Below, one piece after another: positions 8,849-17,004 of a stretch of DNA of 64,000 bases. The notes under the pieces were generated by a model, which saw only the letters and a program-made list of their open reading frames with translations, did no database searches and had not been told where the DNA came from. The stretch lies in NCBI RefSeq assembly GCF_000300515.1, contig NZ_AMSI01000015.1, forward strand, positions 1-64,000, read 5' to 3'. Source of the DNA: Nitratireductor indicus C115 (GTDB lineage: Bacteria > Pseudomonadota > Alphaproteobacteria > Rhizobiales > Rhizobiaceae). The translations under genes were made by a program, and so were the position numbers. Position 1 is the stretch's first letter; the number at the start of each line of letters is the position of its first letter.

Positions 8849-9355
8849 ATGCGCTCGATTGCAGCCATAGCCAGAAACCCGGTCAGCATCGCCCTGGTGG
8901 CGGCGCTCGCACTTGCTGGATGTGCGAACCAGAAGACGGTGCCGAATTCGGCTGCCGATCTCGGGCTTGGCGGCGCAGGCGGCCCGCCCGGATCGCAGCA
9001 GGAATTCACGGTCAGCATTGGCGATCGTATTTTCTTCGATACCGATTCCTCCCTTATCCGCGCGGACGCGCAAGGTATCCTGTCGCGCCAGGCTCAGTGG
9101 CTGAACAAGTACACGAGCTACACGATCACAGTCGAAGGCCATGCGGACGAACGCGGCACGCGCGAGTACAACCTTGCGCTCGGCGCACGCCGTGCTGCCG
9201 CTGCCCGCGACTTCCTGGTGGCGCGCGGTGTCGCGGGCAACCGTATCCGCACGATTTCCTACGGCAAGGAGCGCCCGGTGGCGACCTGCGACGACATCTC
9301 CTGCTGGTCGCAGAACCGCCGCGCCGTCACCGTGCTGAACGGCGGCAACAGCTGA
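8849..9355 (+). CDS. pal: Peptidoglycan-associated lipoprotein Pal
   Basis: Pal anchors the outer membrane to peptidoglycan and is the endpoint of the Tol system. The 168-residue product has a lipoprotein signal with lipobox LAGC and the lipidated cysteine near residue 25. An OmpA-like peptidoglycan-binding domain (about 55-165) shows FFDTDSSLIRADAQ, GHADERGTREYNLALGARRA and RIRTISYGKERP. A strong AAGGAG ribosome site lies at about 8836-8841. The gene is followed by a strong terminator, so it ends the operon. Confidence 0.96.
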   Translation: MRSIAAIARNPVSIALVAALALAGCANQKTVPNSAADLGLGGAGGPPGSQQEFTVSIGDRIFFDTDSSLIRADAQGILSRQAQWLNKYTSYTITVEGHADERGTREYNLALGARRAAAARDFLVARGVAGNRIRTISYGKERPVATCDDISCWSQNRRAVTVLNGGNS

Positions 9356-9374
9356 TAGCTGGAATACGGCAATG

Positions 9375-9415
9375 AAAGGCCGCGCTGCCCGGATGGGCGC
9401 GCGGCCTTTTTCTTT
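9375..9415 (+). terminator. Rho-independent terminator after pal
   Basis: AAAGGCCGCGC (9375-9385) pairs with GCGCGGCCTTT (9399-9409). An inner GCCC/GGGC stem and a GGAT loop complete the hairpin, followed by TTCTTTT. It lies 20 bases after the pal stop codon and closes the tol-pal operon. Confidence 0.9.
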
Positions 9416-9510
9416 TCGTGAATTTTCTTGTGGGCACGGCATTCGGTCTGGCGCAATGCTCCATTGCATCGGCGGTTCCGCCTGACCTCACAATGCCGTA
9501 GCGGATCGCC

Positions 9511-10179
9511 TCAGCGGGCGGCGGCGCGGATCGCTTCGATGTTTCTTGTGTAGCTCTCTTCGCTGTTGCCCTTGAAGACGGCGGAACCGGCGACCAGAAC
9601 GTTGGCGCCCGCTGCAACCACCTCGCCTGCCGTTTCGGGGGAAACGCCGCCGTCGATCTCGATGTCGATGGGGCGATCGCCGATCAGGGCCTTCACCCGG
9701 CGGATCTTTTCCACCACGGAAGAAATGAAGGCCTGGCCGCCGAAGCCCGGGTTGACCGTCATCAGGAGCACGAGGTCGACCTCGTCGAGCACGTATTCCA
9801 GAACGCTTTCGGGCGTCGCGGGATTGAGCGAGACGCCTGCCTTCTTGCCGAGATTGCGAATGGTCTGGAGCGACCGATGCAGGTGCGGACCTGCCTCCGC
9901 ATGGACGGTGATGATGTCGCAGCCCGCATCTGCGAACGCGGCAAGATAGGGATCGGCGGGAGCGATCATCAGGTGACAGTCGAACACCTTGTCCGTGCGG
10001 TCGCGAATGGCCTTGATGATCGGGGCGCCAAAGGTGATGTTGGGCACGAAATGGCCGTCCATCACATCGAGATGGATCCAGTCCGCGCCTGCGCGGGCGA
10101 CGGTCTCGACCTCTTCGCCGAGACGCGAGAAATCAGCGGACAGGATGGAGGGGGCGATGAGCGTCGGGCGCACGGTCAT
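9511..10179 (-). CDS. rpe: Ribulose-phosphate 3-epimerase
   Basis: Rpe interconverts ribulose 5-phosphate and xylulose 5-phosphate in the pentose phosphate and Calvin pathways. The 222-residue TIM-barrel protein shows the family's conserved segments: [11 protein letters not shown] at the N-terminus, [19 protein letters not shown] with its metal ligands, [26 protein letters not shown] and [16 protein letters not shown] 10179 was chosen because the homologous start is [11 protein letters not shown]; a longer upstream frame is spurious. It is convergent to pal. About 250 bases of plain intergenic sequence separate it from the next gene. Confidence 0.96.
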   Translation of the reverse strand: MTVRPTLIAPSILSADFSRLGEEVETVARAGADWIHLDVMDGHFVPNITFGAPIIKAIRDRTDKVFDCHLMIAPADPYLAAFADAGCDIITVHAEAGPHLHRSLQTIRNLGKKAGVSLNPATPESVLEYVLDEVDLVLLMTVNPGFGGQAFISSVVEKIRRVKALIGDRPIDIEIDGGVSPETAGEVVAAGANVLVAGSAVFKGNSEESYTRNIEAIRAAAR

Positions 10180-10429
10180 GGCAAGCTTTCCGGAACGATG
10201 AGACAATAATGAAACTTGGCTTGCCCTAGACCATTTTTTGCTCTTGTGGAACCTCCGGCTGTGCGGCAGGTGCCGCATGGTGCGTTTCGCTGCGCGAAGC
10301 TGGCTTTTGAGCCAGAAGCCGGCGCAGGAACGGGCCACTGCTTGACATCCCCTGTCACATTGCGCCTTCTGCCGGTCTGGCCTACGGGTCGACAGGATTC
10401 ACCCCCGTAATCGAGAAGAGACGCCACCC

Positions 10430-11425
10430 ATGTTGAAGACGCCCTATCTCCTGTTTCTCGGGGACGCTCCCGATCAGCTCGCCGCCAAGGTCGCGCAAGG
10501 CATCAAGGATTGGCGCCCCGAGCATTGCGTTGGCCAGCTGCGTTTGGAAGGCTGCAAGGCAAATCTGGGCCTGAAGGATATGACCGTCGAGGAAGCGCGC
10601 GCTGCCGGCGCCGAGACGCTCGTTGTGGGAGCCGCCAATCGCGGCGGGGTGATCTCTTCCAGCTGGATGGCCACGCTGACGGCGGCGGCCGAGGCCGGGA
10701 TGGACATCGCCTCCGGCCTTCACAACCGGTTGACGGCGCAAAAGCCGTTGGTGGAAGCGGCGGAGAAGGCGGGAACCCAGCTTTTCGATGTGCGCGTACC
10801 GCAGGAGGAATATCCCATTGCCGACGGCAAGAAGCGCGCCGGCAAGCGATGCCTGGCGGTCGGCACGGATTGCTCCGTCGGCAAGATGTACACCGCGCTT
10901 GCCATGGAGCGCGAAATGCGTCAGCGGGGCATGAAGGCGACTTTCCGTGCGACGGGGCAAACGGGTATCCTGATCACGGGTTCGGGCGTGCCGCTCGATG
11001 CGGTGGTTGCCGATTTCATGGCCGGAGCCGTGGAAAAGCTGACGCCCGACAACGATGCCGATCACTGGGATCTGATCGAGGGACAAGGCAGCCTGTTTCA
11101 TCCATCCTTTTCAGGTGTGACAATGGCCCTGATCCACGGCGGCCAGCCGGACTCTCTGGTGCTTTGCCATGAGCCCACGCGCACGCATATGCGCGGCCTG
11201 CCGCATTACGGCCTGCCTTCGCTGGAGGCCTTGCGCGACCTCGCGCTCGTCACAGCACAGATCGTCAATCCTGATGTCACCGTGACCGGCATCTCGGTCA
11301 ATACGGCCGCACTTTCGGCTGAGGAGGCAAAAGCCTGCCTCGAAGAGATCGAAAGCCGGATGGGGCTCCCCACGATAGATCCCTTCCGCGATGGCGCGGG
11401 CCGCCTGGTCGACGCGCTTTCCTGA
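10430..11425 (+). CDS. dgcN: DgcN-type DUF1611 protein, D-glutamate N-acetyltransferase family
   Basis: DUF1611 proteins include DgcN, which acetylates D-glutamate before a DgcA epimerase-type enzyme acts on it in D-glutamate catabolism. The 331-residue product has an N-terminal Rossmann-like domain (about 1-130) and a P-loop-type domain beginning at CLAVGTDCSVGKMYT (P-loop 145-153). It continues with TGQTGILITGSGVPLDAVVADF and EGQGSLFHPSFSGVT, all family hallmarks. The usual partner dgcA does not follow; the next gene is a membrane alpha/beta hydrolase, and no racemase/epimerase of that type occurs nearby. Family assignment is strong; the exact reaction here is inferred. Confidence 0.82.
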   Translation: MLKTPYLLFLGDAPDQLAAKVAQGIKDWRPEHCVGQLRLEGCKANLGLKDMTVEEARAAGAETLVVGAANRGGVISSSWMATLTAAAEAGMDIASGLHNRLTAQKPLVEAAEKAGTQLFDVRVPQEEYPIADGKKRAGKRCLAVGTDCSVGKMYTALAMEREMRQRGMKATFRATGQTGILITGSGVPLDAVVADFMAGAVEKLTPDNDADHWDLIEGQGSLFHPSFSGVTMALIHGGQPDSLVLCHEPTRTHMRGLPHYGLPSLEALRDLALVTAQIVNPDVTVTGISVNTAALSAEEAKACLEEIESRMGLPTIDPFRDGAGRLVDALS

Positions 11426-11517
11426 GGGGCGGGCTGGCCGTTCGGACTTGCCACGGAGCCTGAGAGGCTTCACTCTCGGCTCCGATTGCGAGGGTCCTTC
11501 CAGCACTGGGGATTGCA

Positions 11518-13170
11518 ATGGTCGAGCTTGCGGTGGAACCGAAGACACGTATCTGGCACAGTTTTTCAGTTATCGGACTGTGCCTCGGTACGTTGCTCTT
11601 CGCTGCATCGTTGACGCCCTCGCTGCTGCCACGGGCCTATTCCGTCCAGGGCGTTCTTTCCGGAGTGTCGCTGGCGCTGGGTTATGGGCTCGGCGCTTTC
11701 CTCGTCTGGCTGTGGCGCTATCTGGAGCTGCCCGAGCCGCGCCGGTCGCCGCGTTATTACGGAAAATGGGCCATGGCGGCGCTGTGCGTCGGTGTGGCTT
11801 TGTTCTTTCTCTGGAAGGCGGCGGACTGGCAAAATTCCATCCGCGCCCTGATGGAGCTTCCGCCGGTCGACACGGCACATCCGACCAAGGTCGGCCTTAT
11901 CGCGCTTATTCTTTTCCTCCTTCTCGTCGGTTTGGGGCGTGGGCTGAGGCGGGTCTATTTCTTCGTTTCGGCCAGACTTAAGCGTTTCGTGCCGCGCCGG
12001 GTGGCCTATGTGATCGGCTTCGTGGTGGTCGGATTGCTCGTGGCTTCGCTCGTTGATCGGATTCTGCTGCGCTATGCCTTGCGCGTTGCGGATTCTGCCT
12101 ATGCCGAACTGGATGCGCTGTTCGAGGACGGCATCGAGCAACCCGCCGATCCGCTCAAAACGGGTGGGCCGGGGTCGCTGATCGATTGGGAGAGCGTTGG
12201 CCGCACGGGTCGCAGCTTCATCGTCGAAGGGCCGCGCCAAAAGGACATTGCTGATTTCACCGGCAGGCCGGCACTGGAACCCATGCGGGTTTATGTGGGG
12301 CTGCGCTCTGCCGAAACGGCCGATGAGCGGGCGATCCTCGCGCTCGACGAACTCAAACGCATTGACGCCTTCAATCGCTCGGTGCTGGTGGTGGTTGCGC
12401 CAACCGGCACCGGCTGGGTCGACCCGGAAGGTGCTGACACACTGGAATATCTGCACAATGGCGACACCGTGATGGTGGCGCAGCAATATTCCTATCTGAC
12501 GAGCTGGCTCTCTCTCTTGATCGAGCCCAACTATGGGGCCGAGGCCGCCCATGCCCTTTTCAGCAAGGTTTATGGATATTGGAAGACCTTGCCGAAGGAC
12601 GCCCGGCCCGAACTCTATCTCTATGGTCTCAGCCTTGGAGCGCTGAGCTCGGAACAATCGGCTGAGCTGTTCGATATTCTGGGCGATCCCTATCAGGGTG
12701 CCCTTTGGGCAGGCCCACCCTTCAACAGCCGCATGTGGCGGTCGATCACTGCTGACCGCAATCCCGGATCTCCGGCGTGGCTGCCGCGTTATCGCGATGG
12801 TTCCGTCGTGCGTTTCACCGCGCAGAAGAATGCGCTCGACATTCCCGGTGCCTCATGGGGGCCGCTGCGCATCGTCTATCTGCAATATGCAAGCGATCCC
12901 GTTGTCTTCTTCGACCCGCTGGCGTGGTACCGGAGACCAGCCTGGCTGGTTGGAGAGCGAGGACCTGACGTTTCTGCGGAATTGCGGTGGTATCCGCTGG
13001 TCACCTTCCTCCAGCTCACGCTGGATATGGCGCTCGCCACCACCGCTCCGCTCGGCTATGGCCATCTCTATGCACCAGAGCATTATATCGATGCCTGGAT
13101 GGCCGTGACCGCACCGAAAGGGTGGCCGCCAGAAGAGATCGAGCGGCTGAAGCAGAAGCTGGCGAAATAG
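11518..13170 (+). CDS. Membrane-anchored alpha/beta hydrolase (Abhydrolase_9 family)
   Basis: The 550-residue protein has an N-terminal membrane domain with about four helices (about 15-190), including LTPSLLPRAYSVQGVLSG, typical of the Abhydrolase_9 N-domain. A C-terminal alpha/beta-hydrolase-like domain (about 230-545) carries LYLYGLSLGALSSE, in which the Ser of GLSLG sits at the nucleophile-elbow position, and later FDPLAWYRRPAWL and YGHLYAPEHYIDAW. Members of this family are widespread in actinobacteria and rhizobia, with no established substrate. It stands alone, 92 bases after the DgcN gene on the same strand. It is probably an inner-membrane enzyme facing one side of the membrane. Confidence 0.8.
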   Translation: MVELAVEPKTRIWHSFSVIGLCLGTLLFAASLTPSLLPRAYSVQGVLSGVSLALGYGLGAFLVWLWRYLELPEPRRSPRYYGKWAMAALCVGVALFFLWKAADWQNSIRALMELPPVDTAHPTKVGLIALILFLLLVGLGRGLRRVYFFVSARLKRFVPRRVAYVIGFVVVGLLVASLVDRILLRYALRVADSAYAELDALFEDGIEQPADPLKTGGPGSLIDWESVGRTGRSFIVEGPRQKDIADFTGRPALEPMRVYVGLRSAETADERAILALDELKRIDAFNRSVLVVVAPTGTGWVDPEGADTLEYLHNGDTVMVAQQYSYLTSWLSLLIEPNYGAEAAHALFSKVYGYWKTLPKDARPELYLYGLSLGALSSEQSAELFDILGDPYQGALWAGPPFNSRMWRSITADRNPGSPAWLPRYRDGSVVRFTAQKNALDIPGASWGPLRIVYLQYASDPVVFFDPLAWYRRPAWLVGERGPDVSAELRWYPLVTFLQLTLDMALATTAPLGYGHLYAPEHYIDAWMAVTAPKGWPPEEIERLKQKLAK

Positions 13171-13273
13171 AGGGTGATCCCTCCAGTTATGGCTGGCACT
13201 TTTCAAGCTCAGTGAAGTTGCAGGAGATGCCGGCAATTTTCAGCCGACCTCCGTGCGCCTCTTCATCTCGCGA

Positions 13274-13525
13274 TCAACCCATGCGGGGGATTGATCTCGC
13301 CAGTGATATGCATCGTATGCGCCTCATCGTGGCGGAACCGGCCGGATGGCCCATCGCGATTGCGACTTGATACGTTTGCAACTGAGCGCCTGCTTGCGAG
13401 TTTGCGGAAATCCGCACGATGCCTTTTTGCGAGAGCAAACTGCACAAATAGAGGCTCGCATGGGCCGGAAAGGAAGTTGCTACAATCGTAAGTGCAGCGG
13501 AAAATAGAACCGGAAGCTTCTTCAT
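13274..13525 (-). CDS. Small exported protein, unknown
   Basis: An 83-residue product begins MKKLPVLFSAALTIVATSFPAHA, a textbook Sec signal peptide with likely cleavage after AHA near residue 23. A clear AAGGAG lies eight bases before the ATG. The mature part has one Cys in LYLCSLL and an odd basic C-terminus (RRIRCISLARS), which may mean the original reading frame is lost part-way. I do not recognise a family. It sits in an AT-rich, gene-poor pocket beside another small exported protein, without operon partners. Confidence 0.45.
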   Translation of the reverse strand: MKKLPVLFSAALTIVATSFPAHASLYLCSLLSQKGIVRISANSQAGAQLQTYQVAIAMGHPAGSATMRRIRCISLARSIPRMG

Positions 13526-13762
13526 ATCGAAAACTCCTTCGATGATATCGAGCGTTACGCCCGGATATCGGCAAGGCGTACATGACGCTCTTCAGCCTCT
13601 GCAAAGCCGGCAGGAGATTTTTCAAAATATAACAAGAGTCGACGACCGACTCTCAGAGTGCATATGTTGACTGATAAAGTATACATATAGCTGAGAAGAT
13701 TTGCAAGATGTGCCGGGAAGGGGCGGGCATGATTATGCCAAGTGGGCGGGAAACCGCTTCAG

Positions 13763-14137
13763 TCATGGAAACCTTCCACGTTGTCCCACGGCGATCCGTT
13801 CCGGGCGCGTCGGAACCTGTTTAGGTTGTGAGGCGGTTCTGTCCGTGGTTTGAACAGGGCCCCGAACAGGTTCGTTCTGCGGCGCATGTTGCGAATAAAC
13901 GTTCGTGAGGCGGCACGAGATGCTTTTCAACGTCTTGCCACCGGCGGGGGCGCCGCGGGCAACGAGCCTGCCGTAGATGATGCCATAGACGCTCCAGGGA
14001 TCGTCTGCCGTTATCTGCATGGAACCGAAGTCAGGCATCAATGACGATTTGCATTTGAATTCCATTGCCGAAGCCAGGTTCTGACAGGAGAGCATTGCTG
14101 CAAAGACCGTGATGAAGAAGATGGATTGATTGTTCAT
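13763..14137 (-). CDS. Small exported protein, unknown
   Basis: A 124-residue product starts MNNQSIFFITVFAAMLSC and has a probable signal peptide cleaved after ASA near residue 25. The mature part, MEFKCKSSLMPDFG onward, has two cysteines that could pair and a Pro/Gln/Arg-rich tail. A longer frame from 14200 is possible, but 14137 puts the signal peptide at the N-terminus. No family is recognised. Between this gene and the previous one lies an AT-rich 240-base stretch that could hold its terminator. Confidence 0.45.
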   Translation of the reverse strand: MNNQSIFFITVFAAMLSCQNLASAMEFKCKSSLMPDFGSMQITADDPWSVYGIIYGRLVARGAPAGGKTLKSISCRLTNVYSQHAPQNEPVRGPVQTTDRTASQPKQVPTRPERIAVGQRGRFP

Positions 14138-14454
14138 GGGAGTTCCAATTTTGTGGAGCACCCTGCTTAGGCCCGCCCCCATGAAAAGATGCTGTATCAA
14201 GATTTTAATGCATAACTGATCGGGAATACGGAGCAGTATGCCGTGATCCTCTTGATCCTGGGTGACAACGTGGCAACTTGGGCCTTGCTTGCGGCAACCG
14301 GTTTCTTTCGTGAAAATTTGCCGGTCGGGGCGTAGCCCGTTCAGAAATCAGTTGCACCGCCCGCGCCCTCCGGGTATGTCAGCGGCGAATGTTTCGCAGG
14401 GGTCCCATTGAGGTGCCGTGGCGAAGCAGGCGCTTCGGGTTTCCCGAGCGATGG

Positions 14455-14530
14455 GCCGCTTTAGCTCAGTTGGTAGAGCATCGCATTCGTAATGCGGAGG
14501 TCGTCAGTTCGAGTCTGACAAGCGGCACCA
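14455..14530 (+). tRNA. tRNA-Thr (anticodon CGT), CCA encoded
   Basis: The acceptor arms GCCGCTT (14455-14461) and AAGCGGC (14520-14526) pair perfectly, followed by A and an encoded CCA. The D arm is GCTC/GAGC with AGTTGGTA. The anticodon stem TCGCA/TGCGG encloses loop TTCGTAA with anticodon CGT at 14488-14490, reading the ACG threonine codon. The T arm contains the GTTCGAGTC motif. All standard elements are intact. Confidence 0.95.
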
Positions 14531-14534
14531 CTCC

Positions 14535-14732
14535 ACCTCTCCCGTCCAGTTCTCCGATGATCTCAAGGATCATGCATTTTTCCGTCTTTTGGCCGACGAC
14601 GGCCTTGCGAACGCGATGCCAAGCATCGGCGATAGAGCGCGATGGCTGGTCGAAATCAACGGAACGCTCTCCCGCATGAATGACGATCAGCTCAGCCGGG
14701 CCGCGAAGATGCTGAAGGCATTCGTCGGGTAA
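14535..14732 (+). pseudogene. Coding remnant directly behind tRNA-Thr
   Basis: Starting a few bases after the tRNA 3' end, one frame reads protein-like sequence to a TAA at 14730-14732, including FFRLLADDGLANAMPSIGD and LSRAAKMLKAFVG. Its GC-rich third positions and amphipathic pattern look like the C-terminal end of a real protein. There is no start codon or ribosome site before an internal ATG at 14616. I do not recognise the family. It may be the tail of a gene cut off by insertion or deletion at the tRNA, or a 38-codon micro-ORF from 14616. Confidence 0.35.
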
Positions 14733-14853
14733 ATCGGTCGTTGCAACGTGTTCGGTTGAAGGACGTTTTCGAAAGCCTGAGTTCTTTTCAGTGGAAGAGC
14801 GATTTCCGGCGTGCTGAAAACGTGCCAACGATCAACGCGAAGGGGGTGAGACG

Positions 14854-15354
14854 ATGAACAAGGGACCCGTGGTTTCGCTGGGGGAACTCGATTTCGCCGA
14901 ACAGCGCCATGGCCAGCATTTCGCCGCACGTTTTGCTGCCATCGCCGCTCCCCGTGGCGCCGAGAGGCTGGGTGCAAGGCTGGTGGAAGTGCCCGCCGGC
15001 AAGAAGGCATGGCCTTATCACTGTCACCATGCCAATGACGAGCTGTTCGTCATTCTTGCCGGGCAAGGCACATTGCGCTTCGGCGGCGCGCTGTATCCGG
15101 TCAAGGCGGGCGATGTGGTGGTATGCCCTGCAGGCGGGCCGGAAACCGCGCACCAGCTTCAGGCTGATGAAGAATATCCGCTCCGCTATATCGCTGTCAG
15201 CACCATGAATGAACCGGATGTCATGGAATATCCCGATTCCGGCAAGATCGCAGCCTTTGCCGGGGCAGCGCCAGGTGGAGACAAGAACAGGCGGAGGGTG
15301 GCCTTGACGGTGCGGGCGCAAAGCGCCGTGGATTATTGGGATGGTGAAGACTGA
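14854..15354 (+). CDS. Cupin-domain protein
   Basis: The 166-residue product has a single cupin barrel. Motif 1 appears as PYHCHHANDELFVILAGQG (two His and a Glu as likely metal ligands, about residues 55-70). Motif 2 is around GDVVVCPAGGPETAHQL (about 90-105). Similar proteins bind a metal and act as small isomerases, dioxygenases or sugar-binding sensors; nothing here decides which. Its last codons overlap the start of the following DsbA-fold isomerase gene by 14 bases, so the two are probably co-translated. Confidence 0.8.
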   Translation: MNKGPVVSLGELDFAEQRHGQHFAARFAAIAAPRGAERLGARLVEVPAGKKAWPYHCHHANDELFVILAGQGTLRFGGALYPVKAGDVVVCPAGGPETAHQLQADEEYPLRYIAVSTMNEPDVMEYPDSGKIAAFAGAAPGGDKNRRRVALTVRAQSAVDYWDGED

Positions 15355-15964
15355 AGCTTCCAGTGGGAGTGTTATAGAGTTCTGGTTCGACTTCTCGTCG
15401 GGCTATGCCTATTTCGCGGCGCTGGAAATCGAGGCGCTTGCCGAAAGGGTGGGGCGGTCGCTGGTCTGGCGCCCCTTTCTTCTCGGCACTGCTTTTCAGG
15501 TTACAGGCGCGCGGGGGCTGTCCTCCACTCCGATCAAGAGCGACTATGCGCGTCGTGATTGGGCGCGGATGGCGCGGCGCAAGGGTGTTCCCTTCCTGCT
15601 GCCGGCAAATCACCCGGTCATCTGTCTGGCGGCTGTGCGGGTATTCTACTGGATCGACCAACAGGACACACAAAAGGCTTCTGTTTTCGCGCGGCGGGTG
15701 TTCGAGCTCTATTATCGGGGCTTGCTCAATACCGCCGATCTCGATGCGGTTACGGTTCTGGCTGCAGAACAGGGTTTTGAGCTGCAGGACGTGAAGCGAG
15801 GAGCAGCCGGCGAGCATATCAAGCAGCTGGCGCGAATGACGGCGGAGGCTGGTGTAGCGCGTGGCGTGTTCGGTTCTCCATTTTTCTTCGTAGACGGCGA
15901 GCCTTTCTGGGGATCAGACCGGCTGGACATGCTGGAGAACTGGATCGTGACGGGCGGCTGGTAG
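15341..15964 (+). CDS. DsbA-fold 2-hydroxychromene-2-carboxylate isomerase-like protein
   Basis: The 207-residue product matches the GST-kappa/HCCA isomerase family, which isomerises 2-hydroxychromene-2-carboxylate in naphthalene degradation using glutathione. It begins with IEFWFDFSSGYAYFAALEIEA, where the Ser after DFSS is the conserved glutathione-proximal residue. It carries WRPFLLGTAF and ends with GVFGSPFFFVDGEPFWGSDRLDMLE, a cis-Pro segment of the thioredoxin fold. It overlaps the cupin gene by 14 bases. No other aromatic pathway gene is adjacent, so the substrate is uncertain. Confidence 0.85.
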   Translation: MVKTEASSGSVIEFWFDFSSGYAYFAALEIEALAERVGRSLVWRPFLLGTAFQVTGARGLSSTPIKSDYARRDWARMARRKGVPFLLPANHPVICLAAVRVFYWIDQQDTQKASVFARRVFELYYRGLLNTADLDAVTVLAAEQGFELQDVKRGAAGEHIKQLARMTAEAGVARGVFGSPFFFVDGEPFWGSDRLDMLENWIVTGGW

Positions 15965-16094
15965 CGCTCGTATATCGTTATTTATCGAGCTGCAATTTGA
16001 GCGGGATCAATGGAACCATCTCGCCTTTGTGGTGTTGTTGCGATGGGATTTTGATAAAATCCCATCTGTTCAACGCTAAGAAGGCGAGTGCTTA

Positions 16095-16913
16095 TTGGGT
16101 CAGGAAATCAAGCGCAACAGTGATGCAGAAGGTCGCTCCGCCGTATCCTCCGCTTTGTCCAGAGGATTGAATCTGCTCGTTGCCTTTATCGACGCGCCTG
16201 TCTGGCTCAGCAATTCCGATCTCGTTGAGAAAACAAGCTTTCCGGCGCCCACGGTTGCGCGGTTGACCCGCTCGCTGGCCGATATGGGACTTCTGCACTA
16301 TTCCACGAAACGCCGCCGTTATCGTCTGGCCGCAGGGGTCATGCAACTCGGCGGCAGTGCGGAAGGCGGGGTTGGCCTGATCGAGAGTGTCCGCCCGCTG
16401 ATCCAGCAATTTGCAGACCAGCATCTGGTGCATGTTTCACTGGCAGCACTGGATGGCGCGGGCGCGCGTATCGTTGAGGTGTTTCACAGTTCGTCGACGC
16501 TGGTGACGCTTCGGCTCGAGTCGGGTTATGTGTTGCCTCTTGCGGGCACAGCCACCGGGCACGCGCTTCTTTCCTGCCTGCCAATCGAGCGGCGGGAGCC
16601 GCTGATTGGCGAACTGGCGTTGCGCCATCCCCATGCATGGCCAGCCCTTCGCAAGGCGATGATGGCGGCGTTCGAGGAAGTCAAACGGAACGGCTATACC
16701 CGTTCCATGGGCAGTTGGTATACCGATATCAATGCGGTGGCAGCACCCCTCCATTGCCCGCATCACGACGCCATCATGTCGATTGCCTGCAGTGGACCGG
16801 CTCAGCATCTGCCGCCTGAGCGGCTGGAGGAGGTGGGCCATGCGCTTGTGCCTTTGGCGGAAGCCCTGTGCTCGCGCGCGGCGGAGGAATTGCACACCTA
16901 TGCGGGGCACTGA
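16095..16913 (+). CDS. IclR family transcriptional regulator
   Basis: The 272-residue protein has an N-terminal winged helix-turn-helix (about 20-80; LSRGLNLLVAFIDAPVWLSNSDLVEK onward, in short the LSRGLNLLVAF start, and APTVARLTRSLADMGLL recognition helix). A C-terminal IclR effector domain (about 95-270) contains LPLAGTATGHALLSCLP. The likely start is TTG 16095, preceded by AAGGCGAG. Its target is unclear: the gene upstream is the isomerase on the same strand, and downstream lies a convergent IclR gene. Confidence 0.88.
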   Translation: MGQEIKRNSDAEGRSAVSSALSRGLNLLVAFIDAPVWLSNSDLVEKTSFPAPTVARLTRSLADMGLLHYSTKRRRYRLAAGVMQLGGSAEGGVGLIESVRPLIQQFADQHLVHVSLAALDGAGARIVEVFHSSSTLVTLRLESGYVLPLAGTATGHALLSCLPIERREPLIGELALRHPHAWPALRKAMMAAFEEVKRNGYTRSMGSWYTDINAVAAPLHCPHHDAIMSIACSGPAQHLPPERLEEVGHALVPLAEALCSRAAEELHTYAGH

Positions 16914-17004
16914 TTATGCGGGGCACTGGCAATGGCGCCTGCCGCTCTCATCCCCTTTTGTCCTTGTGCAGATGCGGGATGACCAATCCTGAGCGCAAGA
17001 CGCT

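Noticed and set aside
14466-14828. 120-codon minus-strand frame over tRNA-Thr
   Set aside because: It reads through the tRNA gene; the opposite strand gives better coding sequence.
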